In this document: positions 45,626 to 56,790 of the stretch, piece by piece
How positions within the stretch are numbered: position 1 is the stretch's first letter
How the letters are laid out: each line of letters starts with the position of its first letter
Assembly (NCBI GenBank): GCA_015501055.1
Contig: JADNYV010000008.1
Location: 62,001 to 126,000, forward strand
Source of the DNA: Mucidula mucida
Lineage: Eukaryota > Basidiomycota > Agaricomycetes > Agaricales > Physalacriaceae
Direction of reading: 5' to 3'
DNA length: 64,000 nucleotides
The notes under the pieces: model-generated
Told to the model about the DNA's origin: nothing
Databases searched by the model: none
What the model saw: the letters and a program-made list of their open reading frames with translations, nothing else
Position numbers and translations under genes: made by a program

Positions 45626-46293
45626 TCACAGTTTGCTCCTAATACGATTGAGCAGCAAAGCAGCATCATCATAGTCCAGCTCTTCGCGCGCCTCGAACTC
45701 CATTTGGTGCATATCACGATGCGTCAAAGTAGCATGAGGCTCGCGGACTTGAGGAGTCTTCTTGGCTCCCAAAACCGGGGCCGGGATTATATGGTAGTGC
45801 ACCTTTTACGCGTGTGAGCACGTTTGACGTGGCGCGACGTATAACGTACATGAGGAACGGCCTGGGCGTATTCTTGATTGCACACTACGTTTAATCCAGT
45901 ATTATCCAGAGCTGTATCGCTTGAGTTCACTCAACCGAGAAGAATAAGCTAAGTGTACATACCCAACGTCAACGCGTTCGCCACTTTCGAAACAGCAACT
46001 CCAGCAGCGGCTGCATAATCCTCAGGAAGTTCTGAGAGTCTAGAGTAATGCGCTTTGGGTATCACCAGGGCGTGTCCTTCGCGGAGTGGCAGAATATCTG
46101 CACCACGTAATCAATTCAACGTGTATGAATCGGTATAATGGACAAGACCTAGGATAGCGATAACCTTGTCATTTTCGTAGATTACAGCAGCCGGCGAGTC
46201 TCCTTTCAAGATGCGACAAAATGCACAGTCCGGGTCATCGTTCCATGCAGAGGGCTTTCTATCCACATGGGAGTCAATAATGAAGGAAGTCAT
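45626..46293 (-). CDS. HIT family nucleotide hydrolase/transferase
   Basis: Four exons, 46149-46293, 45963-46097, 45850-45911 and 45626-45802, encode 172 residues. The domain begins CAFCRILKGDSPAAVIYEND, continues ILDILPLREGHALVIPKAHY, and ends with the HIT triad VPHVHYHIIP, where His-x-His-x-His is complete and the last intron cuts inside it (after the first His). The N-terminal Cys-x-x-Cys is typical of HINT-like members that bind zinc. The likely role is as an adenosine phosphoramidase or dinucleotide hydrolase. A C-terminal extension (THRDMHQMEFEAREELDYDD) is fungal-specific. It lies 56 bp downstream of the She9-like gene on the same strand. Confidence 0.85.
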
Positions 46294-46349
46294 GCCGTGG
46301 CTGTGTAAGCTATCCCAGAGGTGATTATGATTGTTGTACAGTACTCGAG

Positions 46350-47477
46350 CTATGTGTAAAGGACATAAGTTATGACCGAGGCTGTAACAGCACCAGCAGC
46401 AACGCCAGACAGTACTGCTCGGTCCCAAAAGCTCGACGTCTGCAACAAAATGGGGGACGGCTTCAAAGTCTCCCGCTCCCTCTCTGCCTTGACCGCAGCC
46501 TCTGCCAGGACCGTCAAGACCCTAACCTGCTCCTGCAAGTCTTGCTTAACATCGTTAATCCCGGCCTCCACAAGCTGCCTCGTCTCCAAACTCAGCTCCT
46601 CCGTCTTCCGCTCAAACGTCTGCGCCAAGCGTTTCCGCTTCCACGGCTCGACGAACAGAATCGCCGAGATGAACACGAGCAAGTTGAGCGCAAGCGCGGC
46701 GAGCTGACCGTACGTCGACGCGCTGCGGATTTTGTCGGACCACACCTGTTCTTCGTGATACCGCCCGAGAATCGCGCGCATGAGCTCGCTAAACTCGCGC
46801 TCTTGGGCAGCCTCGGACTCGTCGACAACGTCCTTGGCGCGCGCCTCCTCCTGCTCAAGCAAGTGGTCCTCCCGCACAAGCGCAGTGAACCGGCTCACGT
46901 CGTGGTCGCTCCACATCGACTTGCGCTGCAGCAGGTCGTTCACTTCGCGCTGCGAGTTGGACCGCTTCGACACCGCATCTTCATATCGATTCTTGGCCGC
47001 CCGCGCGGCGTGACGTGTAGCATTGATGCGTTCCTCTTTTAACACACAATATTCAGCGACAACGTCCCAGAAACGATAAGGATGCGACTTACACGTACCT
47101 TGTTCTACCACCTGCCGTTTCAAGGCCTCTATCGCCTCATAGCCAGTAACCTTGTTGAGCTCCGCCCCCAGTCGCGAAAAAGTGATCTTGGTCGTCGTGG
47201 TGAAATCATCCGCTTTAGTCCGTAGATTAATCAAGGCGCGGTCAGAGATCTCTGCGAGACGGGATCTGACTTGTTCAATGTCATAGTCTGGATGAGTTGA
47301 CGAAGACGGGGTAGGCTCGGGCGATGTTCCCGAAGACGTCGATGAGATGGGCGGTGTCTGCTCTTGAGGCGGCGTGCTGTCAGCCGACGGAGGTCGTGTT
47401 GTTCTCCGCAGAGAGGTTGTGGTCAAAGAGCGCGAGAACAACGCCCGCGGCGAGTGCGACGCCGCTCTACTGATCAT
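46350..47477 (-). CDS. She9/Mdm33-like mitochondrial inner membrane protein
   Basis: Starts MISRAASHSPRALFSRSL, a mitochondrial presequence. A Pro/Ser linker and a long coiled coil (EQVRSRLAEISDRALINLRT, RHAARAAKNRYEDAVSKRSN, LLEQEEARAKDVVDESEAAQ) follow, then a membrane helix (LAALALNLLVFISAILFVEP). A second coiled segment and a C-terminal helix (AVLSGVAAGAVTASVITYVL) complete it. This order matches She9/Mdm33, needed for inner-membrane shape and fission in yeast. An intron at 47036-47098 (63 nt, no stop, multiple of three) is placed because removal gives the family-like VVEQEERINATRHAARAAK; retention would add 21 residues. The upstream GTG at 47516 is not a credible start. Confidence 0.82.
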   Translation of the reverse strand: MISRAASHSPRALFSRSLTTTSLRRTTRPPSADSTPPQEQTPPISSTSSGTSPEPTPSSSTHPDYDIEQVRSRLAEISDRALINLRTKADDFTTTTKITFSRLGAELNKVTGYEAIEALKRQVVEQGTCKSHPYRFWDVVAEYCVLKEERINATRHAARAAKNRYEDAVSKRSNSQREVNDLLQRKSMWSDHDVSRFTALVREDHLLEQEEARAKDVVDESEAAQEREFSELMRAILGRYHEEQVWSDKIRSASTYGQLAALALNLLVFISAILFVEPWKRKRLAQTFERKTEELSLETRQLVEAGINDVKQDLQEQVRVLTVLAEAAVKAERERETLKPSPILLQTSSFWDRAVLSGVAAGAVTASVITYVLYT

Positions 47478-47744
47478 GAAGGTCGGTGACAAGTTACTCT
47501 CGCGTACTCCCGGCACGAGGTGTAAAGTACTTGTTCAATTATTTGACTCAATGGCTACAGAATGTATGTTCCCTCTCTATGATTCTATAGGCCAGTGACA
47601 TTATGTATATCCCGCCGCGCGCCCATGTGAGTTATAGGTTGTATGTACAGTAGTACTAGCGGAGGTGAGTGACGTTAAAGCAATGCAACTGAAAACACGA
47701 GGGACTGTGGAGGTCATAAATGAGACAGTAAAAATTAAAATCGT
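47478..47744. other. Intergenic between the She9-like and reductase genes
   Basis: The 3' flank of the reductase and the promoter of the She9-like gene, both minus strand. No gene. Confidence 0.4.
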
Positions 47745-50076
47745 CTAACTCCAGACGTCGAGGAGGAGGCGAGATCGCTCCTTCAACATCTTCACCTCAG
47801 CAGCACCTTCAACCTCGGCGGATCCACCCTTGGCCTCACCTAGGATTTTGGCCAGAGTCTCCTCGACAGCTTTCGCCATGCTCTTGGCGTCACCGCAAAT
47901 GTAGACGTAGCCTTTGCCGTTGATTATACCGTCCGCAATGTTCTCCCGGTCGTCCCATATCAAGTCCTGAACGTAAATCTTGCTGCCATCGGGCCTGAAC
48001 TTTTCCCGAGAGAAGGCACAGTGCAGTGTGAACTTGCCCTTGAGCTCCTCCCCGTACTTCGGCCACTCCTCAGCATACAAAAAGTCCTCCGTCGATTTGC
48101 GGCAGCCGTAAAAGAGTGTGATCTTGCCCCAGTCATTGAGCGCATCAGGTCCGTTCTTCTCAATAGTTCGGCGCGCCAATGCAACGCGCTCCTGCACGAA
48201 ACCACGGAAAGGAGCAACACCCTAATGATCCGATATCAGTCAAATTGCGATGATAAAGGAGGAACGGACGTACAGTTCCGGGACCAATCATGATGACAGG
48301 ACTCTTCGGGTTAGTGGGAAGACGGAAAGTCGACCTGCGAACGTGAACCGGTGACTTGTAGATAGTCTCCTGCCTGTAAGCTCCACGCGGTCCTTCGATG
48401 GCGTAAGCTGGAAGAACAGTGTTGGCAACACCGGAAGCGTTAACGGTAGGCGTGGGCTCCCCGTTGGACGCATGCTTGAGGTTCAACAAAAAGTTGGAAC
48501 CGACACCGTAGACCCAGCGAGTGGGAACCTTGTCACTCTCCGACTTGTACTTGAGCACAACACAAGTAACATGTATGGAGTTGGGGAAGAGCTTCGGGCT
48601 GGAGGAGATGGAGTAGTACCGAGGCTGCAAGCGAGGAATGGAGGAGACAATGATGTCAAAGGGAATCTTCCAGACGGTGGTGTTGTCCTTGTTCGGGATA
48701 ACAGTGATATCGTTACCAGCCGCAGTCTGGAGGATCTCTCCGACCTTCAAGCAACCGCTCGCAACAACATTGTGATAGGTGTCCTTGTTGGTGTTGACCT
48801 CGCGCATGAACGCTTCGGCCTCCGGAGTGGGTGCGAACTTGGCGAATGTACCAAGGATCTGACGACCGGCGAGAGCGCTGATATCAATGTAGTGACGAAG
48901 GACAGTGGCATACGTAGTGGGCACCGGGAAGGGGACCTTGGCGAGAGCGGGGTCAAGCGACTCGATGCCAATAACAGTGTCCTTCTTGTCGTAGAGACCG
49001 AGAGCGCAAAGGAGACGGTCAACCTCGAGCTCGGCGTTGGTGGGCCAGACACCAATGTGATCGCCGTGTTGGTAGGTCATACCAGAGCCTTCAATGTTGA
49101 GCTCGACGTGCACGCAATTCCGGTCACCGCCCACTTGGAATAGTTCTCGAGAAACGGAAACGGGGGCGGCGAAGGGGTTCTTCGCATCGTGGATACCCTT
49201 GGTCTTGGTAAGAGCACGCGCGGAAAGTTCACCTGCGGCGGAAATGAGTAAAGCGGCGAGAGTAAATAGAACAAAGCAGCATACCGAGGTAAACCTTCTC
49301 CTGCGGATGCGATTCCAGTTCAGAGACGGCAAAGTCAGCGCTGTCACCACCTTGGCCCTCCTCGACGTTGAGAGCTTTGGCGAACGCTTCCCACATGCCA
49401 TCCTTCCACTCAAGGTAGTCCTCTTCCATGCTCTTGTCGTCATCACCCTCGCCACGCTCGCCGATACGCTCAGCACCCATCTCTGTGAGGTACTGGTCGA
49501 CCTGACGCGCAACCAAGTTGTAGTGCTCATAGGTGCGGTTGCCTAGACCAAAGATAACGTATTTAAGACCCTCAAGTCTGTGAGCACCGTTGGTGAAGTC
49601 GAAAGAAGTATCGCTAAAGTTCTGGAGGAGAGTAACGGCGTTGTCGGTAGGTTCACCCTCACCGTACGAGGCCATGACGAAGATCGCGGCGGTGCCTTCT
49701 GGCAATGAGTCGAGATTCTCAAAGTCATACTCTTCCGGGTCGCAGACGAGCGAAGTGAGTCCAAACTTGGCCTTGGCCTCTTTAGCGATGCGAATGGCGT
49801 ATTCCTCGGCCGTGCCAGTTTGCGAACCATAGAAGATGACAAGGCGTTTGTTCTGGACTGACAGTTAGCGGTGGTACTGGAATGATAGAAAACACTCACG
49901 CCTGCCTTCATTTTCTGAACAAAGTCGCGAGGGTTGGCACTGCCGTTTTCTCTAGCGGGTGTTGCTGCCACCTTGGGCTGGGTAGCAGCAAAGACCTGGT
50001 CACGGAATAGGTAGGCCGCGGCAAGGACGACACCGAGGATGATGATGAAGACATCGCCGGAGGATGTGGAAGCCAT
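47745..50076 (-). CDS. CPR1: NADPH-cytochrome P450 reductase
   Basis: ER-anchored diflavin enzyme that passes NADPH electrons to P450s. Four exons, 49900-50076, 49285-49852, 48274-49232 and 47745-48221, encode 726 residues, the usual length. N-terminal anchor: VFIIILGVVLAAAYLF. FMN domain: LVIFYGSQTGTAEEYA, SYGEGEPTDNA and FGLGNRTYEHYN. FAD/connecting domain: MTYQHGDHIGVWPTN, PRYYSISSSP, VYGVGSNFLLN. NADPH site: MIGPGTGVAPFRGFVQERV, FYGCRKSTEDFLY and YICGDAKSMAKAV. The C-terminal DVWS keeps the Trp that stacks on FAD. A probable 5' UTR intron lies at 50127-50171. No defects seen. Confidence 0.95.
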
Positions 50077-50126
50077 GGTGGCCGACAAGAAGAAGGGGAC
50101 TGCAGAGATGGCGGTAGAGTTAGCCT

Positions 50127-50171
50127 CTGAAAGGGAATCCATGGCGGGCGGAATAGTTTGATTGTACTCAC
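50127..50171 (-). other. Probable 5' UTR intron of the reductase gene
   Basis: On the minus strand CCCAG-GTGAGT opens and TTTCAG-AGGC closes a 45-nt segment 50 bp before the reductase ATG. Size and signals match the coding introns around it. This is inference without transcript data. Confidence 0.45.
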
Positions 50172-51490
50172 CTGGGTCGATATATACCTGGACGGTGCTG
50201 CCGATTTCACTTGCAAAATGCAGCGGTGATGGAAGTGCAAGGCAAAGAGCGTGGGGACGTGGCTCCGGTTCCCAAATGGCGTATTACTTGCTCTGGGCCC
50301 CTTCATAGCGTCCGTTTCCACTTTTGGATTCTCCTCCGTTTACCCCTCACGGGACTCCCGCTCGCGTCGTCTTCGCACACTATGTCCGCTTCCAAAAAAT
50401 CATTATTGTTTGCCTTGTGGGCTCAGATAACTCTCCTGCCTGTCTCATTTCACAAAAAAAGCCTCGTATGATATGCATTATGTACTGTACTCTGATCCTA
50501 TCACATCCGGAGCCTTCGGCTCATGCCTTGACTAGTACCTTCTTAGTTCAAGGCCTGATTGATAGTCCGCTTGGCTTACACGTTTTTGTTCTATCTTCAT
50601 TCAACACGCCTGAACACGTAGTCTTCCGGTGTAATCGCGTCGGGGAATCGCCTTTCTCATGCATAGCTTCCGGAGAGCTGAGGCGCTTCCGTCGCCCAAG
50701 GTCAACCGCCCGTACACCAAACGGCGGCAATCACATGAAGCGCCTCTAACCAGAGTCACTTCAAATTCAGTGAGCATCTCGATGTTGAGCTCACCCCAAC
50801 GCGTCATTTTACCCCGATGGAGCTGGATTTGAAGCTATGCTATCCTTCCGGGCATTCGCAATAGTCAGATGCGGTCTGGACAACTGCAGTCATGCATGAA
50901 AAGATGTTTCAAAGCAAGCAATTCGTCGACGTCGGTGCGACGTGACGCGAGTATATCTGATGGTAAATCCTGCTCCATCTGAAAGATCGACGACGGCAAT
51001 CGATTCAATACCTGAAATGAAGGTCAAGTTTTGCTCCATACTTGACATAGCATACGGACTTACTCACTACGTTCATATGACTGGAATCCGATATGGAACC
51101 ATAGGCTATCACGAAATCCTGTAGCGTCCAAATCTTCCACTATATGTTTCTCTCACTCGTTTCGCGTTGCTGTGTCTAGCCTTCGTTCTAGTCCTCCTGC
51201 AATTCAATGCATTGCCCGAATCCGAAGAAAAGCGAGCCCTCTCGGTGCCTTCGGCAACGCGCAAACTCACACTGATGACATGCAAGGAGATTTCGGGTGC
51301 GTGAACACAGCGGCCCATATATTCCTCTTCCCCGTAATCAACAAGGTGCCTGATGTTTGCCCCGCATTCTCCTATTCGCCAAACAGAATATACACGCGAG
51401 GGCTCGCACGCTACGAAAATGCCAAGTCAGATGGCTGCTTCGCAGAGATTTTGAGTAACACAGCTGACCCACTTCGCGAAAACAATACGA
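50172..51490. other. 1.3 kb with no gene I can support
   Basis: Upstream region of the reductase and 3' flank of the SET gene. A TATATAT run at 50178-50185 is close to the presumed reductase leader. Open frames here are short and lack motifs. Confidence 0.4.
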
Positions 51491-52690
51491 TCACAACGCA
51501 TCAGGACCACCCACGTCTAATCGCGCCCTAGTACCCCATGCGCCAGCTTCCTCTGGACGCAGCATGAGTTGCCGCATCTGCTCGACACGGACATCATCTT
51601 CTCCGAGCTCGTAAGCAAACCATTCCATGGCCTCTCGCGCCCACGCCCGCACCGCAGATCCGCTGCAAGTATAATCATGACCAATTCATGTTATGATTTA
51701 CGGACAGAAAACTGGCTTACTCGGAGTGCGCAGATGCAACTTGAACAGCGTCTGCAGCGAGCTGTCCCCTTTCGCTCCAGTATCCCTCTTGATTACCCAG
51801 GGCCCAGATCTCGCGCACAATTTGGATAGCTTCGCTTCCGCTAATGCTATTTGTGCCCCAAGTAGATAGCCGGTTGTACAGGCCCGATATCTCTATAAGA
51901 CGTCTGTCGGATTCTAGGGATTGGGCTTCTGGCAGGGAACACACAGCACACATGCACTCGAAATCATAGCTGGAGGATAAGTAATCTCTGCGACGAGTTA
52001 ACACACGTATTGAAGAAAGCTATGAAGCTTACCTTCGCTCACTCCGCGGTCGTTTAGTGTCAGTATAGACTGTAAGTATTTCCTGAAGGAAATCAACTCT
52101 ATCGCCCCGCTGAGTTTGACAGAACCATTACCTGTCCCTTAACGATATCTTTCAGAGCATGAACAACAATATCTCCTTCAGTAGCTCGCCAGGAGTAAAC
52201 AGCATTGAAAGCACTTGAACAGCCATGATTCAGTCGCGCCATACGCGGAAACAACCCAATGCCGTCGCCTGCAGCTACCGCGTTCGTCTGAATGATCGCC
52301 AGTCCTACTTCGGTGGGATGCTCCTCCGGGACGAGGTGGGAGGGAAACTTGACGTAGGATAGGTTGTATAGTGCCGCTCGACCAACATCGTCCAGCGCTT
52401 GGATCTTCTGGGCTATAAATGCCCTGGGATCCCCGTCCAAGACACGCGGGATGAGGAATAAGGGCTTCTCTCTTATGAGAAGTTCGCCTTGCTGGAATGT
52501 CGGGTGTAAAATAAGCAAGGGACGATCTGAATGGGCTTGCCTTGATGTCGCGAAGAGCAATGACGCCTTTACCTCTACCGGGCAAATCCACAACTTTGAA
52601 CGCGTCGCCGTTGATCTGTGGGTCTGGAGTGTGTTCCGTCGAGTAGAACAAAAAGGACAAGACCACTGCAAAGATTAAAGCCAGCAATGA
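51491..52690 (-). CDS. SET domain protein
   Basis: Probable lysine methyltransferase of the SET family with the post-SET Cys cluster. Exons: about 52690 to 52541, 52132-52491, 52033-52082, 51721-51987 and 51491-51662. A predicted membrane segment (LLALIFAVVLSFLFYS) precedes the domain, which opens with PGRGKGVIALRDIKQGELLI. The NHxC-type core reads RMARLNHGCSSAFNAVYSW, then VKGQEILTVYTDTKRPRSER and the post-SET FECMCAVCSLP. The intron after RDIK uses a GC donor (52492-52540, AAG-GCAAGC). The C-terminal helical part ends in RLDVGGPDAL. The first exon and start codon were not found; frame before 52690 is open but lacks ATG. Substrate unknown. Confidence 0.78.
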
Positions 52691-53113
52691 CAAACACCAT
52701 CTGTAGCTTGGTTTCGTTGAGCGCCTTGTTGTTTTGGGGATGGCATCGCGTCAAGCCCAAGGACGGAAAGAGACTCGGACGTAAATCTATGGCCGTAGGG
52801 ATACCTCTACAGCAGCGCCGAAAGATAGAAGGAAACACGCCAGCGGGGAAAGAAAGTGATAGTGATGGTGATGGTGGGAACAAAGAAATGGCCGACATGA
52901 CCGTTCCCTAGACGCTCATCAACTTTTGGATCCACAAACCGTATGTATTAAATGTCGTTAACAGTCATCTAAAGGTAAGGCTACGTGTAAGCTAAGCATG
53001 AGAGGTCGTGAAAGTCGTAAGAGGGCGTTAATTTAAGTAATAACAGGTATAATGGTCCTTATGAGAAGCGTAAAGGTATGTTGTATACAGTCCGTAGTCC
53101 ATGCGAGATGCGA
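52691..53113. other. Intergenic / unplaced 5' exon of the SET gene
   Basis: A minus-strand frame (MSAISLFPPSPSLSLSFPAG, from 52898) could supply the missing first exon, but no splice to the SET frame was convincing. Confidence 0.3.
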
Positions 53114-56100
53114 CTAGAATGGCCACCACGAAAGTACGTACCACCTAGCATACTGGAGCTTGGTCAAAGAGGAGAATTCCGTCAACGAAGAAAGGAAGCC
53201 GTCGGTGTCGAAATCTTGAGGTTGAGGTGCAAAGTAGAAGCCTGCAGTCAGGACGAGGTAGCTAGGGAAGGCGTTTGCATATCTGTTCAAGAGAAGATTG
53301 GAGAACATACCTGAGCATCAAAATGCTTCCACGGTGATAGTTACTCTTCGCCTCGATGTAGGTGTATGTCATCAAGAACATTGACAAAATAATGGCAACA
53401 ACATCCCATCTTGGGAAAATCAGTCTGCACACAGGTTAGGTTGCGGTAGCTCTGAAAGCCAGTTGAAACATACGTGAAAGTCTTCGCAACCGCTCCCATC
53501 TGGTCTGGTGCCCACCAAGCAGAGAACGCCACCATGGCGGGGATTTGAAGCAAGCAGACTTGCAATGCGTACGCGGAACCAATTTCCATACTGTAAGCAA
53601 CATTAATTGAATTACGAACAAAAGGCAAATGAGACTTGCCTAAGTGCGATGTTGCCGTTCAGAGCGAACGATATAGCGTTCATGAATTCCGTCGTATTTG
53701 GTACTAAGGCAAAAAGAGTGACACCAAGGAATTTCTCATCGATGCCAGATCCCTGTAAAATCACGTCGACGACATCAACGAGGATTTCTATGAGAAAATA
53801 TTAGGTGCAAATTAGGCTAGACCAGGATGAAAGGTCGCACCAGCAATCATGGCATAGAGGAAGGTGCACGTCATCAGAACTGTGGCACTGGTTGTTCGAC
53901 TCCAAGAAGGCGCATCGTGTCCACCATGGCCACCTTCTGCTGCCTCGCCTTCAACAGATACTCGTGGTGCAGAGGGAGAATGAGGTATGGCATTGTGTTG
54001 GCGTAAAGCGCTAACTGTCGCAACAGCGACAGCCCGGGTGAAATCGTCCTTGGTCATTGTGTTCGGCAGCTGGATATGAGGAATATCCGATGCGTGCATT
54101 GCAGGCTCAACACTCTCCGTAGTCGGAGTGAAGCCAGGCGCAGAGTGTGGTACATACGAAACCCGACGAGGTGCGAAAGGGGAAGACGACGGGTTGGAGG
54201 AACAGGGCCGTTGAGAGGAAGGGGTTTCTGGACGTCCATTCAATCTTGCGCGACTATCCTTTCCTACCAGACTTGGAGGAATCAAACGGTGATAAATCGA
54301 CTGGCGTTGATGAATCGGCAACTCCTGATGTAGGACCTGTTGAGGATTCTGCCAGATTTGAGAAGCATGAGTCCGAAGCGAGAACCACAACCCAATCAGA
54401 TAGGACTGAAGAACGTCAAATGAGGAATATAACAGAGAAAGCAGAAAACTCACGAAAACGAGGATAACAGCGCAAAAGTACATAAAGCTTTTAACCGTGG
54501 ATTGGTAGAAAGGATCTTCGACGGGATCCGGATGCTTGTAGTAACACTGATCGCAAACCCAGGGCATATTCGTTCGACCTGGCCCCGGTGCTGATGGACA
54601 GTCTTTGCAGATCAGTTGGAACTACATTTGTGGTCAGAAATCAGCGCCTGAATGATTTATGAAGCACCTACGTTCCCATAGATCTGATAGAACAAAGTGG
54701 GAGCCAAGGTACCGATGATAGCCATTATCAACATCATGCTCGTCACGCCGGCACTCTTTGCGTTGAACTTCTGTTCTTTGCGTCTGAAAGCACTGCTAAC
54801 CATGCTCATACCCGGCATCAAGAGAACGCCAGCCAACAAACTTCCGACGATAGAACCTTCGACGAGATGGCCCTTGCCTTGAATGAGCATCATGGCGTAG
54901 AGGATGATTTCGATGATGGAGCCGAATGTAGCGTTGATGACGGCACCCATACCAATGGACGACTGAGCAGAAATGGAGGCGACTGCCATTCCAATGAAGT
55001 AGGATAGAGGAATGACGCTGAGCAAGGACAGGACGAAGATAAGGGATTGTGATGCGAGCATGGCAAGGAAAGGGGGCACATGCTGCTCGTGCTCCTCCAA
55101 TCTCTCCACCATGGGTAGCAAAACCATGCCGTCGAAAATGGCGAAGAACACGACGGACATGAGGTTGACGAATAGAATATTTACCCCACCGACAGTGTAC
55201 TTGTAGTACTTCAATCCAACAGCGCGATACGTGCAAAGAAGGACCTTCGACGAGCCGGAAGGTGCTATTTGGCCAATGGTGATACGTGGATGCTTCACAG
55301 AGAAATGAGGCACGCCAGCTTCTGCAGCTTCCGCCTCCCCAGCCTCTTCCGCTACGACAACAGCAGCAGGAGCAGCACAGAATCGGAGACCATCCGGCTG
55401 CATAAAGAGGTGCTTGAGAAGCGCCCAAGTGAGCTTGGCCATGGGAATCGTAACAACCAGACCCCAGCAAACTATGCAGACGACAAGCATCAATGGTGCA
55501 ATGATACACACCAGGAATACCCAGAAGCACACTTTGCCTAGGACAGCAGCCGAATCCGCTTTGTTGATCTCAATTGAACTTTCCGAGGAGGAGGCCTCAG
55601 AGAGGGTCGCACCGTAAGACTTGGAAGGAGGGGGTGGCGAATGCACCTCTTCAACGGCTTGAAGAAGCGAGGTGTGTTCGCCGGGCACGATGACGGGGTC
55701 CCAAGACAAAGTCTGGACATGGTGAGCGGGGATAATCGACTGGCCGGGTGCACGGATTGTGTTAAACGCGTCGTCCACGCCTCTGACTGTGTCGTTACTC
55801 ATCTGCCGCTTGTGCAAGTCGTCCTGATCATGATCGTGTTCCTCCACCTCGTCGGAATCGCCTTCGACATATTTTCCAAATGGCCAGACCAGATACCAAC
55901 CCAGCCCGAATATGAGCGAGGAGTAACGATCTCCTCCATTGGGGATGACGCGGAGGATGGCCGAAACAGCGAAACAAGTAAGCGCGAGCCACCATCCGAA
56001 TGCAACCGCCCAGAATATATTGCCAGGAAGAAGATGACGCTCTGCTTGGGCAGATGGGACGGAGTGGAGCGCCTCATCCGCGTAGCGCGTGACTGAGCGA

Positions 56101-56612
56101 GACTTTTTGTAAAGGGCAGGCTTCCAGATGGGCAACCCAAAGGGATGCTCGACGTTGATCAACGCCTGGCGCTCCTTGAGAGTGATCTCCTCGACATCCG
56201 ATGAATCAGCTTGCTCGTCGTCGCCCTCCTCTTCTTCAGCGACGTCATCGACAGCCGCACTCTTCCCATTGCGACGACGCCTTTCGGCTCGCTCGGCGGG
56301 ATCCTCATCTTCATCGTCTTCGCTGAAAATCTCATCGTCGCGAAAGCCTCTATACGCACTGCTGAGACTCGCGCTTCGTGTGGCTCGAGACTGTGTAGAT
56401 GAGCCACGTACAAGAATTGGCGGCGGTCGTCTCGTAGACGGCGATGGCGAGGGCTGAGAATGCGAAGTCCCCTGATGGAGGTGCAAGGCCTCCACTGCCG
56501 AACGTCGAGAGACATGGCTGTGAGAACGGCGAAGGCGACTATGAGGAATTGGGGTCGACGACGCAGGCTCGTCACTTTCGTCCGACGAGGAAGACGATTG
56601 GTAATGAGTCAT
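53114..56612 (-). CDS. VNX1: Vnx1-type vacuolar cation/H+ exchanger
   Basis: CAX-family antiporter with the long Vnx1 layout. A disordered N-terminal arm is Ser- and acid-rich (DEIFSEDDEDEDPAERAERR), followed by two early helices (IFWAVAFGWWLALTCFAVS). The first exchanger repeat contains INATFGSIIEIILYAMMLIQ with the ion-binding Glu. A cytoplasmic loop with a Cys cluster (ICKDC, CDQCYYKHP) follows, then the second repeat ALVPNTTEFMNAISFALNGN and SAYALQVCLLQIPAMVAF. The C-terminus is FSSLTKLQYARWYVLSWWPF. Exon 1 spans 54672-56612. The intron at 53591-53639 has a GC donor (CTTAG-GCAAGT). An intron at 54406-54453 is 48 nt with no stop. In yeast Vnx1 exchanges Na+ and K+ for H+ in the vacuole; cation choice here is inferred. 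Confidence 0.86.
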
Positions 56613-56790
56613 CACAGGAAAAAGGCGTGAGTATCGTCGATATCGTCGTTGTCGACCAGCGCAACTGATGATGGAGCTCAAACAAAGGACGGCCGTCAGA
56701 TGTCAAAGTGAAATAATATTAAAAGAACGGAGCGGCAACTGCCGGGTATATCATACTATCTTATCAACAACAAAACGGATCAAGTACTCG

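Noticed and set aside
46542..47042. 166-codon plus-strand frame
   Set aside because: Antisense to the She9-like coiled coil and ends inside its intron.
48472..49143. 223-codon plus-strand open frame
   Set aside because: Exactly antisense to the reductase coding exon; an effect of codon bias on the opposite strand with no motif.
19575..50076. P450 and P450 reductase as parts of a biosynthetic cluster
   Set aside because: They lie 26 kb apart with about twelve unrelated housekeeping genes between; no synthase, transporter or regulator of a pathway is present.
54796..55530. 244-codon minus-strand frame overlapping VNX1
   Set aside because: Alternative frame of the exchanger exon, His/Arg-rich and without motifs.
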